Shown: positions 14,795 to 23,071 of the stretch, in pieces
Layout: each line of letters opens with the position of its first letter
Numbering within the stretch: position 1 is the first letter of the stretch
Translations under genes and position numbers: made by a program
The notes under the pieces: generated by a model
Database searches by the model: none
Seen by the model: only the letters and a program-made list of their open reading frames with translations
What the model was told of the DNA's origin: nothing
Assembly: GCA_031549605.1 (NCBI GenBank)
Contig: JAVBPM010000043.1
Location: forward strand, 1 to 47,170
DNA from: WRAI01 sp031549605
Lineage (GTDB): Bacteria > Bacillota > Clostridia > Oscillospirales > UBA929
Direction of reading: 5' to 3'
Length of the DNA: 47,170 nt

Positions 14795-16621
14795 GTGCCG
14801 GTCGATCTCAAGCACAAGGCGCTGGCGCTGCCGCAGCAGCCGGGCGTCTACCTGATGAAAAACGACAAGGGCGTCGTCATTTACGTCGGCAAGGCCAAGC
14901 AGCTGAAAAGCCGCGTCAGCCAGTATTTTCAAGACCACGCGTCGCACACGGCCAAGACGCGGCGCATGGTGGCAGCCATCGACGACTTTGACGTTATAAT
15001 CGCCGACACCGAGACCGAGGCCATTGTGCTCGAGTGCTCGCTGATACGCCAGTACCAGCCCAAGTACAACATCATGCTCAAGCGCAGCAAGGGCTATCCC
15101 TTTATCAAGGTGCCGGTCAAGGAGGACTATCCGCGGCTGTCATTGTCGACCGGCTGGCACAAGGACGGCTGCAAATACTACGGCCCGTACGGCGCCAGTC
15201 ATAGCTCAAAATTGGTGCTGCAGCGGCTGTCGCAGGCGCTGAAGCTGCCCAACTGCGAGCGCATGTTTCCGCGCGACATCGGCAAGCAGCGGCCCTGCCT
15301 CAACTACCAGATGAAGCGCTGCGTCGGCGTCTGCACCGGCAAGGTCAGCGTCGAGCAGTACCACGCCATCATCCGCGACGCCACGCTGATTATGGAGGGC
15401 AAGTACACGCAGGTCGCCACCGCGCTGCAGGATGAGATGGAGCAGGCGGCCGAGGTGCTGGCCTTTGAAAAAGCGGCGCAGCTGCGCGACCGCTACAAGG
15501 CCGTTGTCACGCTGGGTCAGCGGCAGAAGGTGGTCAGTAGCAGCATGGCCGACCACGACGTGGTTGGCGTCGCCGAGCTGGCGGGCCGCTGCTGCATTGT
15601 CATTTTGCACTACGCCGACGGCGTGATTTTGGACAAGCACACCGAGCTGATAGAAGCGGCGCTGCACGGCGGCGTTGACGAGACGCTGACTGATTTTGTC
15701 ACCCAGTTTTACGTGGCGCGCAACCACTGGCCGCACGAGATTTGCCTGTCGCACGACATCGACGACCGCGAGGTGCTGGCGCAGCTGCTGCGCGAAAAGG
15801 CGGGCCGCAAGGTGGAGCTGAGCGTGCCGCAGCGCGGCGACAAGCGGCTGCTGACCGAGCTGGCCGACAAAAACGCGCGCGAGCAGCTGGAATGGGTCAT
15901 GTCCAACGAGGAAAAGTCGTCGCGTATGCTGCAATCGCTGCAAAAGGTGCTGGCGCTCAACGCGCCGCCGCGCCGCATTGAGGCGTGCGACATCTCCAAC
16001 ACCGGCGACACCGGCGTGGTCGGCGCGATTACCGCCTTTGTCGACGCGCAGCCCAAGAAAAGCGACTACAAGCTGTACAAGGTCAAGGACGTCAGCGGGA
16101 AGGACGACTACCACTCGATGCAGGAGGTGCTGTCGCGGCGGCTCAAGCGACTCAAGGACAAGAGCGAGGGCTTTGCCGACGCGCCCGATTTGATACTCGT
16201 CGACGGCGGCAGCACGCACGCCGCCATGGCACAGCAGCTGGTAAAAGAGTGCGGGTTGGACATCGCCGTGTTCGGCATGGTCAAGGACGACCGTCACCGC
16301 ACGCGCGCGCTGGCAGCGCCCGACGGCAACGAAATCGGGCTGGAGGCGACGGCGCATCTCTTTTCGTTTATCGCGCGCATTCAGGACGAGACGCACCGCT
16401 TTGCCATTCAATTTCACCGCAGTCAGCGCGGCAAGGCGAGCTACAGCTCGGTGCTGGACAAGATAGAGGGTGTCGGACCCGCGCGGCGCGCGGCGCTGCT
16501 GGCGCACTTTAAGAACATGAAGGCACTGCGCGCCGCGACGCTTGAACAGCTGTGCGTGGTGGTGCCCTATCCCATCGCGCAGCTGGTCTATGAGTTTTTT
16601 CAACAGCACATCGACGGCTGA
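14795..16621 (+). CDS. uvrC: Excinuclease ABC subunit C
   Basis: A 608-aa nucleotide-excision repair nuclease. In order: the GIY-YIG domain (PGVYLMKND and VIYVGKAKQLKSRV), a Cys-containing linker, the UVR motif that contacts UvrB (EMEQAAEVLAFEKAAQLRDR), the RNase H-like endonuclease domain (LILVDGGSTHAAMA) and a C-terminal helix-hairpin-helix pair (IEGVGPARRAALLAHF). It makes both incisions around a lesion. The GTG at 14795 stands 7 nt after GGAGG; a GTG two codons upstream is too close to that site. It leads an operon with rsmD, coaD and a coiled-coil gene. Confidence 0.96.
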   Translation: MPVDLKHKALALPQQPGVYLMKNDKGVVIYVGKAKQLKSRVSQYFQDHASHTAKTRRMVAAIDDFDVIIADTETEAIVLECSLIRQYQPKYNIMLKRSKGYPFIKVPVKEDYPRLSLSTGWHKDGCKYYGPYGASHSSKLVLQRLSQALKLPNCERMFPRDIGKQRPCLNYQMKRCVGVCTGKVSVEQYHAIIRDATLIMEGKYTQVATALQDEMEQAAEVLAFEKAAQLRDRYKAVVTLGQRQKVVSSSMADHDVVGVAELAGRCCIVILHYADGVILDKHTELIEAALHGGVDETLTDFVTQFYVARNHWPHEICLSHDIDDREVLAQLLREKAGRKVELSVPQRGDKRLLTELADKNAREQLEWVMSNEEKSSRMLQSLQKVLALNAPPRRIEACDISNTGDTGVVGAITAFVDAQPKKSDYKLYKVKDVSGKDDYHSMQEVLSRRLKRLKDKSEGFADAPDLILVDGGSTHAAMAQQLVKECGLDIAVFGMVKDDRHRTRALAAPDGNEIGLEATAHLFSFIARIQDETHRFAIQFHRSQRGKASYSSVLDKIEGVGPARRAALLAHFKNMKALRAATLEQLCVVVPYPIAQLVYEFFQQHIDG

Positions 16622-16655
16622 ACCGCCGTGATTTCAACAGAAAGCAGGTGTCTTT

Positions 16656-17207
16656 ATGCGCGTGATTACCGGACAATGGCGCGGCCACAAGCTGGCCAGT
16701 TTGCCGGGCGATTCGACACGCCCCACCAGTGACCGCACAAAAGAGTCAATATTTAACATAATTCAGTTTGACATTGAGGGGCGAAAAGTGTTAGACTTGT
16801 TTTCGGGCAGCGGCCAGCTGGGCATTGAAGCGCTCAGCCGCGGCGCGGCCGACTGCGTGTTTGTCGACAGTAGCCGCACCGCCTGCGACATCGTTCGACA
16901 AAATCTGGACAAGGTACGGGCCGGTGAGCGCGCGCGCGTTGTCTGCAAGGACGCCATCGCTTTTTTACAGGGCTGCACCACGCCCTTTTCGTTGATTTTT
17001 CTCGACCCGCCGTACCACACCACGTTTATCCGCAAGGCGCTGGCGCTGATTGACGAGCGCGGCCTGCTGATGCCGGGCGGCTTGATTGTGTGCGAGAGCG
17101 CGACCGACGACGTTTGGATTGAACCCGACGCGCTGGCCGCCACACGCGCCATTTACCGCTACGGCAGGACGGCCGTGACGCTGTACGGCCGCGTCAGGGA
17201 GGACTAG
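16656..17207 (+). CDS. rsmD: 16S rRNA (guanine(966)-N(2))-methyltransferase
   Basis: A 183-aa RsmD. The SAM-binding motif is VLDLFSGSGQLGIEALSRGA, and FLDPPYH is the catalytic (D/N)PPY motif of N2/N6 methyltransferases. The N-terminal RVITGQWRGHKL and RPTSDRTKESIFN are family signatures. The ATG follows GAAAGCAGG. Pairing with coaD, which begins 2 bp downstream, is a very common arrangement in Firmicutes. Confidence 0.95.
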   Translation: MRVITGQWRGHKLASLPGDSTRPTSDRTKESIFNIIQFDIEGRKVLDLFSGSGQLGIEALSRGAADCVFVDSSRTACDIVRQNLDKVRAGERARVVCKDAIAFLQGCTTPFSLIFLDPPYHTTFIRKALALIDERGLLMPGGLIVCESATDDVWIEPDALAATRAIYRYGRTAVTLYGRVRED

Positions 17208-17209
17208 CC

Positions 17210-17695
17210 ATGAAAACGGCCATCTACGGCGGCAGCTTTGATCCCGTGCATTTTGGTCACATCGACCTCATGGTGCGCGCGTCGGCACTGGTCGACAAGC
17301 TGCTGGTGGCGGTGCTGGACGCGCCGAGCAAGACCGCTTTGTTTACCGCTGCGCAGCGCGTGGCGCTGCTGCAGCGCACGGTGGCCGAGCACAAGCTGAC
17401 CAACGTCGAGGTCATTGCCAGCGACGGGCTGATGGCACAGCTGGCGCTTCAGCGCGGCGTGACGCTGCTGGTGCGCGGACTGCGTACCGGCGACGACTTT
17501 GCCCACGAGCTGCCGATGGCGACGCTCAACAAAACGCTCAATCCCGCGCTGGAGACGGTTTGGCTGCCGTCGACCCCGGCGCTGACGCACATCAGCAGCA
17601 GTTACATCAAGGAAATCGCCGGTTTCGGCGGTGACATATCGGCCTTCGCGCCCGACTACGTGTGTCAGGCCGTCGAGGCTCAAAGGAAAGGATGA
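17210..17695 (+). CDS. coaD: Pantetheine-phosphate adenylyltransferase
   Basis: A 161-aa nucleotidyltransferase that catalyses the penultimate step of coenzyme A synthesis (4'-phosphopantetheine plus ATP to dephospho-CoA). The nucleotide-binding HxGH appears as HFGH in IYGGSFDPVHFGHIDLM. ISSSYIKE near the C-terminus corresponds to the ISSTxVRE motif. Length is normal for the family. The stop overlaps a downstream ATG (ATGA at 17692-17695). Confidence 0.96.
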   Translation: MKTAIYGGSFDPVHFGHIDLMVRASALVDKLLVAVLDAPSKTALFTAAQRVALLQRTVAEHKLTNVEVIASDGLMAQLALQRGVTLLVRGLRTGDDFAHELPMATLNKTLNPALETVWLPSTPALTHISSSYIKEIAGFGGDISAFAPDYVCQAVEAQRKG

Positions 17696-17700
17696 TTGGC

Positions 17701-18198
17701 ATGGCGGGCAACACCGAAGATCTGCTGGACAAACTGAGTGATTTATTGCAAAAGGCGTTTTCACTGCCTTTTGGCGCCGACCGCTGCATTGTAGACCGCG
17801 ACAAGGTGCTGGGGTTGATTGATGAAATCCGTAACGTAATGCCGCCCGAAATTGAGCAGGCGGTGCAGATTGTGCAGCGTGCCAACGACCTGACCAGCGA
17901 CGCCAAGCGCGAGGCGGCGCTGATTCGCCGTCAGGCCGAGGAGCGCGCGCTGGCCATGGTCAACGAGAGCAAGATTGTGCTTGACGCCAAGGACAAGGCG
18001 CACGAAATCGAGGCCAAGGCGCTGCAGCGCGAGCACGACCTCAGGCGGCTGGCCAACGACTACGTCGAGGACACACTCAAGCGGCTGGATGAGACGATGA
18101 CGCGCATTGTCACCGACCACGCCAACAGCTATCAGGAGTTGCAAAAAGTGCGTGCGCAGTTCCATCGTCAAGTGCGCGCCGATAGTCATGCCGACTGA
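17701..18198 (+). CDS. Coiled-coil protein, DivIVA/AtpF-like pattern, unknown function
   Basis: A 165-aa soluble, strongly helical protein. After a ~45-residue head (DKLSDLLQKAFSLPFG) it is an almost continuous charged coiled coil (KREAALIRRQAEERALAM, ALQREHDLRRLANDY). Proteins of this shape follow coaD in many Clostridia. I cannot assign a role. AAAGG at 17687-17691 is 9 nt from the ATG at 17701; the ATG at 17692, which overlaps the coaD stop, is possible. It ends its operon at the terminator at 18216-18255. Confidence 0.75.
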   Translation: MAGNTEDLLDKLSDLLQKAFSLPFGADRCIVDRDKVLGLIDEIRNVMPPEIEQAVQIVQRANDLTSDAKREAALIRRQAEERALAMVNESKIVLDAKDKAHEIEAKALQREHDLRRLANDYVEDTLKRLDETMTRIVTDHANSYQELQKVRAQFHRQVRADSHAD

Positions 18199-18215
18199 AC
18201 AACTGCATAGACGAC

Positions 18216-18255
18216 GCCTGTCATCCCGTATATGGGGTGGCGGGCTTCTTTTTTT
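18216..18255 (+). terminator. Terminator of the uvrC operon
   Basis: A 12-bp stem with three G-U pairs (18216-18227 with 18234-18245) and loop GTATAT, followed by a T-rich tract. It separates the uvrC operon from the dcw cluster. Confidence 0.8.
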
Positions 18256-18287
18256 GCCCGCGCGACACAAGATGCAGTGACGGATGC

Positions 18288-18304
18288 AAAGTGGGGCGGG
18301 GTGG
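18288..18304 (+). promoter_or_regulatory. Possible upstream MraZ box
   Basis: AAAGTGGGGCGGGGTGG carries TGG cores 10 bp apart, the helical spacing of MraZ operators. It is 248 bp upstream of mraZ and has no clear promoter of its own. It closely resembles the second box at 18443-18459. The stretch between them (18305-18404) is AT-rich and holds no gene. Confidence 0.5.
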
Positions 18305-18404
18305 TTATTGTGCGAACATACGTTTTTAATTTCTGATTGTTTGACTTTTTATGGAAATCGACCTTCTAATCGACAAAATAATTCCATTTTTTCAAAAATA
18401 GTTC

Positions 18405-18433
18405 TTGCAATTTTGGGGTTGTGCGTGTATACT
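18405..18433 (+). promoter_or_regulatory. Promoter of the dcw cluster
   Basis: TTGCAA (18405-18410), 17 bp, TATACT (18428-18433). The mraZ ATG lies about 100 bp downstream. An MraZ box begins 10 bp after the -10, a position suited to repression. Confidence 0.75.
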
Positions 18434-18442
18434 GAGTGTACC

Positions 18443-18459
18443 AAAGTGGGGCGAAGTGG
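18443..18459 (+). promoter_or_regulatory. MraZ operator
   Basis: AAAGTGGGGCGAAGTGG just after the dcw promoter. Two GTGG cores repeat with 10-bp phasing, as in known MraZ targets (TGGGN repeats in Escherichia coli, AAAGTG repeats in Mollicutes). MraZ represses its own cluster in E. coli; the same is inferred here. Confidence 0.7.
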
Positions 18460-18535
18460 TGGAGTTTTCCACCTGCACAAAACCAACGACGCCAAACGAC
18501 TGCGGCGCAACGAGTACGGAAGGAGGACGGCCAAC

Positions 18536-18952
18536 ATGATAGGCAACGCAACGCACACCATCGACAGCAAGAGCCGTCTGTTCCTGCCGGTCAAGATGCG
18601 CGAGGAGTTGGGCGACAGCGTCTATTTGGTCAAGGGACTCGACAACTGCATCAGCGTCATGTCCGTGGAAAAGTGGCGCAGCTACGAGCTCAAGCTCAAG
18701 TCGCAGTCCGACTCACGCGCGCGCGCCATTCAGCGCGTCATCTGCTCCAGCGCCGCGCGCTGCGACGTTGACGCACAAGGTCGCATCGTGCTGCCGCAGA
18801 AGCTGCGCGAATACGCCGGTCTTGAGAACGACGCCACGATAGTCGGCGTCATTGACCACGCCGAGCTGTGGAACCCCGGACGCTGGAGCGGCTACGAAAA
18901 CGAGTTTACCGCCGACGATTTGGCCGACGCCATGGAGCTGTTCGATGTCTGA
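18536..18952 (+). CDS. mraZ: Division/cell wall cluster transcriptional regulator MraZ
   Basis: A 138-aa protein made of two AbrB/SpoVT-like halves, with DXXXR signatures: DSKSRLFLPVKMR and DAQGRIVLPQKLR. MraZ forms ring oligomers that bind phased repeats in its own promoter. The ATG at 18536 follows AAGGAGGACGG; the frame is open further upstream but that part covers the promoter. It overlaps rsmH by 8 bp, so the two are translationally coupled. Confidence 0.95.
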   Translation: MIGNATHTIDSKSRLFLPVKMREELGDSVYLVKGLDNCISVMSVEKWRSYELKLKSQSDSRARAIQRVICSSAARCDVDAQGRIVLPQKLREYAGLENDATIVGVIDHAELWNPGRWSGYENEFTADDLADAMELFDV

Positions 18953-19865
18953 GTCGGCGCACACACCGGTGCTGCTACAGCAATGCCTCGACGCACTGGC
19001 CATTCAGCCCCACGGCGTTTACCTTGACGCCACCTTCGGGCGCGGCGGACACAGTCGTGAAATTGCGAAACGGCTGACGAACGGCCGCCTGTACGCCATT
19101 GACCGCGACCCCGAGGCCGTTGCCTTTGCCCGACGCGAGCTGCCCGCTGTCACGGTGTTGCAGGGCAACTTCAGCGACATGACGGCGCTGCTAAAGCAGG
19201 CCGATGTGACAGCGGTAGACGGCATTTTGTTTGACCTCGGCGTGTCGTCGCCGCAGATAGACAACGCCGAGCGCGGCTTTTCCTATCGCTACGACGCGCC
19301 GCTTGATATGCGCATGGACACCACCCAGAGCCTGACGGCACGCGACATTGTCAACGACTGGCCGCAGGGCGAGATCAAGCGCATTTTGCGCGACTACGGC
19401 GAGGAGCGCTACGCCGACGGCATTGCCCGTGTCATTGTCAACGCGCGGCAGCAGACGCCCATTGAAACGACCGGCCAGCTGTTGCAGCTGATTAAACAGG
19501 GCATGCCGGTGCGCGCCCAGTATGACGGCCATCCGGCCATGCGCTCGTTTCAGGCGCTGCGCATTGCCGTCAACGACGAGCTGAGCGCCGTCGAGTCGGC
19601 GCTGGCACAGACGGTGCCGCTGCTCAAGCCCAACGGGCGGCTGGCGGTCATCAGCTTTCACTCGCTGGAGGACCGCATTGTCAAGCGCTTTATGGCCGAG
19701 CAGGCCACCGGCTGCATCTGTCCGCCGCGACTGCCGGTGTGCGTGTGCCAGCACAAGCCGTCGCTGCGTATCGTGAGCCGAAAGCCGATTGTGGCAGATG
19801 AAGAAGAAAACCAAGATAACCCGCGTGCCCACAGCGCCAAGCTGCGCGTGGCCGAACGGATATAG
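18945..19865 (+). CDS. rsmH: 16S rRNA (cytosine(1402)-N(4))-methyltransferase
   Basis: A 306-aa RsmH (MraW). The opening HTPVLLQQCLDAL, the SAM motif YLDATFGRGGHS, FDLGVSSPQID and AVISFHSLEDRIVKRF are all diagnostic. It N4-methylates C1402 in the decoding centre. The ATG at 18945 lies inside the mraZ end. The gene has its standard place as second in the dcw cluster. Confidence 0.97.
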   Translation: MSESAHTPVLLQQCLDALAIQPHGVYLDATFGRGGHSREIAKRLTNGRLYAIDRDPEAVAFARRELPAVTVLQGNFSDMTALLKQADVTAVDGILFDLGVSSPQIDNAERGFSYRYDAPLDMRMDTTQSLTARDIVNDWPQGEIKRILRDYGEERYADGIARVIVNARQQTPIETTGQLLQLIKQGMPVRAQYDGHPAMRSFQALRIAVNDELSAVESALAQTVPLLKPNGRLAVISFHSLEDRIVKRFMAEQATGCICPPRLPVCVCQHKPSLRIVSRKPIVADEEENQDNPRAHSAKLRVAERI

Positions 19866-19892
19866 CCCACCCACCGCGAAAGGATGAGAACC

Positions 19893-20357
19893 GTGGAAAA
19901 GAAAAATGTAGCCGTTGATTATTCGCGCTTCGAGCGCCGCCAGAAAGCGGTTGAGCCCGAGGTGCCCTTAGAGCTGGTTGAACAGCCGCGCCGCCGCGTG
20001 GTGCATGTGCGCACCAAGCTGCCCTATAAGGCGCTGCTGACGCTGGCACTGGCCGCCGTGTCTATGATTGCCGTTATCATCAGCTACAACAGCGTGTGGA
20101 CGGCCAACGCCGTCAACGCCCAGCTCGACCGCGATTATCAGCAGCTCAAGGCCGAGGAGCAGCAGCTGATGCAGCAGGAGGTGGGCAACCTCAGCCTGCG
20201 TGAGATTGAACAGCAGGCGCGCACCGAGTACAACATGAACACGCCGACACAGGACCAAATTGTCTACATCTCGATGAACGGCACCGACAGCGCCGAGGTC
20301 TACCACCAGGAGGGCTTCCTTGAGCGCGTCGGCAACTGGATTGCCGACCTGTTCTAG
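19893..20357 (+). CDS. ftsL: Cell division protein FtsL-like
   Basis: A 154-aa bitopic protein: a charged cytoplasmic part of about 45 residues, one membrane segment (ALLTLALAAVSMIAVIISY), then an extracellular leucine-zipper-like coiled coil (LDRDYQQLKAEEQQLMQQEV). The assignment rests on topology and position between rsmH and ftsI, as usual for this poorly conserved family. FtsL joins DivIB and DivIC/FtsB to activate FtsWI. The GTG at 19893 is 10 nt after AAAGG; an ATG at 19884 is too close to it. Confidence 0.85.
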   Translation: MEKKNVAVDYSRFERRQKAVEPEVPLELVEQPRRRVVHVRTKLPYKALLTLALAAVSMIAVIISYNSVWTANAVNAQLDRDYQQLKAEEQQLMQQEVGNLSLREIEQQARTEYNMNTPTQDQIVYISMNGTDSAEVYHQEGFLERVGNWIADLF

Positions 20358-20397
20358 CCTCGGGGTACTACGGCGGATAACGCGTGAATACCATAGG

Positions 20398-20438
20398 ATA
20401 GGTTGGCAGCGCCGTGCGCCGACCTATCTTTTGTCTTT
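20398..20438 (+). terminator. Terminator-like hairpin between ftsL and ftsI/spoVD
   Basis: Arms ATAGGTTGGC (20398-20407) and GCCGACCTAT (20418-20427) pair with one G-U, followed by CTTTTGTCTTT. It lies inside the dcw cluster, so ftsI/spoVD and the genes after it may be partly uncoupled from the mraZ promoter. A TATACT follows at 20450, but without a good -35. Confidence 0.55.
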
Positions 20439-20476
20439 CCTTTGTGCTATACTATTAAATTGAGGTGATTTAGACC

Positions 20477-22741
20477 ATGCAGGCCAACAACGCCAATAAA
20501 ATGAAGCGGCTGATTGACGGACGGGTCAAGTTCGTCGGGCTGCTGTTCGGTGTGCTGCTGTTTATCTGGCCCATTGTCAAGCTGTATCAGATCCAGATTG
20601 TCCAGCATGACTTTTACACCCGAAAGGCCGAGGAGCAGCAGACGGGTGACACCAAAATCACCGCCAAGCGCGGCACGATTTACGACCGCAACGGCGAGAC
20701 GCTGGCGCAGAGCATTGACGTCGACACCGTGGTCATCAACCCCAAGCAAATCCACAGCGAACAGGAGCGCGAGCTGCTGGCGCGTGGGTTGTCTGACATT
20801 TTGGGCGTTGACTACGACGACGTAATCACCAAAAGCAAGAAAAATTCGGGCAACGAGTACATCAAGCGCAAGATTGACGCCGAGACCAAAAACAAGGTGC
20901 TGGCGTTCAAAAAAGAACACAAAATCGAGTGTCTCAACACCGTGCCCGATACGCTGCGCGTCTATCGCTACAACAACTTCGCGTCGCACGTCCTCGGCTT
21001 TGTCGGCACCGACAACAACGGCCTGATGGGCATCGAGATGCTGTACGACGACGTGCTGACCGGCACGGCGGGCAAGATTGTCACCGCGCGCGACGCCTCG
21101 GGCAAAACCGTGCCCTTTCAGTATGAGAAATACTACGACGCCAAGGACGGCGCCAACGTCGTTTTAACCATCGACGCGACAATCCAGCACTTTTTGGAAA
21201 AGGCGCTGGAGCAGGCGGTGGTCGACAACGACGTGCATCAGCGCGCGCAGGGCATTGTCTACGACGTTACGACCGGCGAGGTGCTGGCCATGGCGACCAA
21301 GGGCGACTTTGACCTCAACAAGCCCTTTGAGCTGACCGACCAGAGTGTTATCGACAAGCTGGACGCACTCGACGGTGACGCGCGCACCGACGCGCTGATT
21401 AAAGCCCGCGAGGCCATGTGGCGCAACAAGTCGGTCAACGATACCTACGAGCCGGGCTCGGTGTTCAAGATTATTACCACCGCCATCGGGCTGGACACCG
21501 GCGCGGTAAAAGAAACCGACGAGTTTGACTGCAAGGGCAGCCTTATGATTGCCAACTACGATAAGCCCATCGGCTGCTGGAAAACGGCCGGACACGGCCA
21601 CGAGACTTTTGTACAGGGCGTGCAAAACTCCTGCAACCCCGTTTTTATGCTGACCGGCCAGCGCATCGGCGGCGACAAGTTCTATGAGTACATGGAGGCC
21701 TTCGGGCTGATGGATAAGACCGGCATCGACCTGCAGGGCGAGTCGGGCAGCATCACGGTCAGCAAGCAGGTGATTCAACGGCCGCTCGAGCTGTCGATTT
21801 CGGCGTTTGGTCAGACCAATAAGTTTACGCCCATTCAGATGATGGCCGCCATCGGCGCGGTCGCCAACGGCGGCAAGCTGATGAAGCCGCACATCGTCAA
21901 AGAGACGCGTGGCGCCGACGGGCAGCTGATTGAGGAGTTTGCGCCGCAGATGGTGCGGCAGGTCATCAGCGAGGAGACTGCCAAGCGCACCTGCGAGATA
22001 TTAGAGACCGTTGTCACCGTGGGCACGGGCAAAAACGCATACATCAAGGGCTTCCACGTCGCAGGCAAGACGGGTACGTCGGAAAAGACCGACCTGCGCG
22101 GCCCCGACGGTCAGCTGTTGAAAAACAGCGGCAAGTATGTCGTGTCGTTTCTGGCGTTTGCGCCGGCCGACAACCCGCGCATTGCCGTGCTGATTACGCT
22201 CGACGAACCCGAGCCGCCGGGCGCCTTTAACCTGCGAACCGGCGGGCGCATGGCCGCGCCCGTGGCGCGACAGGTGCTGGAGGACACGCTGCCCTATCTG
22301 GGCATCGAGCGCGAGTACAGTGAGGACGATTTGGTCGGACTCAACATCAACGTGCCCAACCTCAAGGAGCTGACGCTCAACGAGGCCAAGGCCGAGCTGG
22401 ACAAGAAAAAGCTGAAGTACCGCATCGTCGGCGACGCCGACAAGGTGACCGACCAGATACCGGCCGCCGGTGCGCTGGTGCCCAACACCGCCGAGGTCAT
22501 TCTCTACATGGGTGAGGAGAAGCCGACCGCACTGGTCAAGGTGCCCGATCTTGTGGGCATGACGCTGGAGGAGGCCAATGCCGCGCTGTCCGAGGTCAAT
22601 CTCTACCTGCGGCCAGAGGGCACGGTGGGTGTGGCCGGCAGCAAGATCGTAGCCGACAAGCAGTCGGTGGCCAAACAAACCGAGGTCGAGGAAGGCACGG
22701 TCATCCAAGTCGACTTTATTGATGAAAATGCGATGCATTAA
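20477..22741 (+). CDS. Class B penicillin-binding protein with PASTA domains (FtsI/SpoVD)
   Basis: A 754-aa transpeptidase for septal or spore-cortex peptidoglycan. One N-terminal membrane anchor (FVGLLFGVLLFIWPIV), the class B dimerisation domain (RGTIYDRNGETLAQS), then the transpeptidase domain with the SxxK motif S328-VFK, SxN as S385-C-N and KTG as K531-TGT. Two PASTA repeats close the protein (from about 620). Bacillus has both pbpB and spoVD at this site; here there is one gene, so it may serve division, sporulation or both. The ATG follows GAGGTGA. A structured repeat array begins 1 bp after the stop. Confidence 0.93.
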   Translation: MQANNANKMKRLIDGRVKFVGLLFGVLLFIWPIVKLYQIQIVQHDFYTRKAEEQQTGDTKITAKRGTIYDRNGETLAQSIDVDTVVINPKQIHSEQERELLARGLSDILGVDYDDVITKSKKNSGNEYIKRKIDAETKNKVLAFKKEHKIECLNTVPDTLRVYRYNNFASHVLGFVGTDNNGLMGIEMLYDDVLTGTAGKIVTARDASGKTVPFQYEKYYDAKDGANVVLTIDATIQHFLEKALEQAVVDNDVHQRAQGIVYDVTTGEVLAMATKGDFDLNKPFELTDQSVIDKLDALDGDARTDALIKAREAMWRNKSVNDTYEPGSVFKIITTAIGLDTGAVKETDEFDCKGSLMIANYDKPIGCWKTAGHGHETFVQGVQNSCNPVFMLTGQRIGGDKFYEYMEAFGLMDKTGIDLQGESGSITVSKQVIQRPLELSISAFGQTNKFTPIQMMAAIGAVANGGKLMKPHIVKETRGADGQLIEEFAPQMVRQVISEETAKRTCEILETVVTVGTGKNAYIKGFHVAGKTGTSEKTDLRGPDGQLLKNSGKYVVSFLAFAPADNPRIAVLITLDEPEPPGAFNLRTGGRMAAPVARQVLEDTLPYLGIEREYSEDDLVGLNINVPNLKELTLNEAKAELDKKKLKYRIVGDADKVTDQIPAAGALVPNTAEVILYMGEEKPTALVKVPDLVGMTLEEANAALSEVNLYLRPEGTVGVAGSKIVADKQSVAKQTEVEEGTVIQVDFIDENAMH

Positions 22742-22742
22742 A

Positions 22743-23042
22743 CTAAGCGCTGAGCCGCCCGTGCGCATAAAAACGCTTGCGTTTTTATGTGCCGAGCGCA
22801 GACCTGCACGCCGGCGCGGAGCGGCGACGGGCAGGGCGGAGGGAGAGGGCGCAGCGAAGCGTGCCACCACCACTAAGCGCTGAGCCGCCCGTGCACATAA
22901 AAACGCTTGCGTTTTTATGTGCCGAGCGCAGACCTGACAGAGTTTCCCGCAGGAAACGCCGTCAGGGCGGAGGGAGAGGGCGCAGCGAAGCGTGCCACCG
23001 CTAAGCGCTGAGCCGGCCGTGCGCAGAAAAACGCGCCACCAC
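22743..23042 (+). repeat. Tandem structured repeat array (two full units plus a remnant)
   Basis: Unit 1 is 22743-22872 (130 bp), unit 2 is 22873-23000 (128 bp), and unit 3 (23001-23042) is an internally deleted remnant. Each unit opens with CTAAGCGCTGAGCC. Hairpin 1 in unit 2 has 14-bp arms (GCACATAAAAACGC at 22893-22906 with 22909-22922). Hairpin 2 differs in sequence between units but keeps its pairing: outer CCTGC/GCAGG and inner CGCCG/CGGCG in unit 1, against outer CCTGAC/GTCAGG and inner GTTTCC/GGAAAC in unit 2. The conserved tail ends GCAGCGAAGCGTGCCACC. It is non-coding and fills the gap between ftsI/spoVD and murE. Confidence 0.85.
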
Positions 23043-23071
23043 TAGAGAAGGGTAAAAGGGGAATGCTGTCC

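Noticed and set aside
15206..16609. 467-aa open frame antisense to uvrC
   Set aside because: Shadow frame of a GC-rich gene; its translation is a low-complexity Arg/Leu/Gln mix without motifs, and uvrC is certain.
18284..18535. 84-residue N-terminal extension of MraZ
   Set aside because: It would cover the promoter and MraZ box; the ATG at 18536 has a strong AAGGAGGA and matches the family start.
22743..23042. CRISPR array
   Set aside because: Units are ~130 bp with structured interiors, not short repeats separated by unique spacers, and no cas gene is present.
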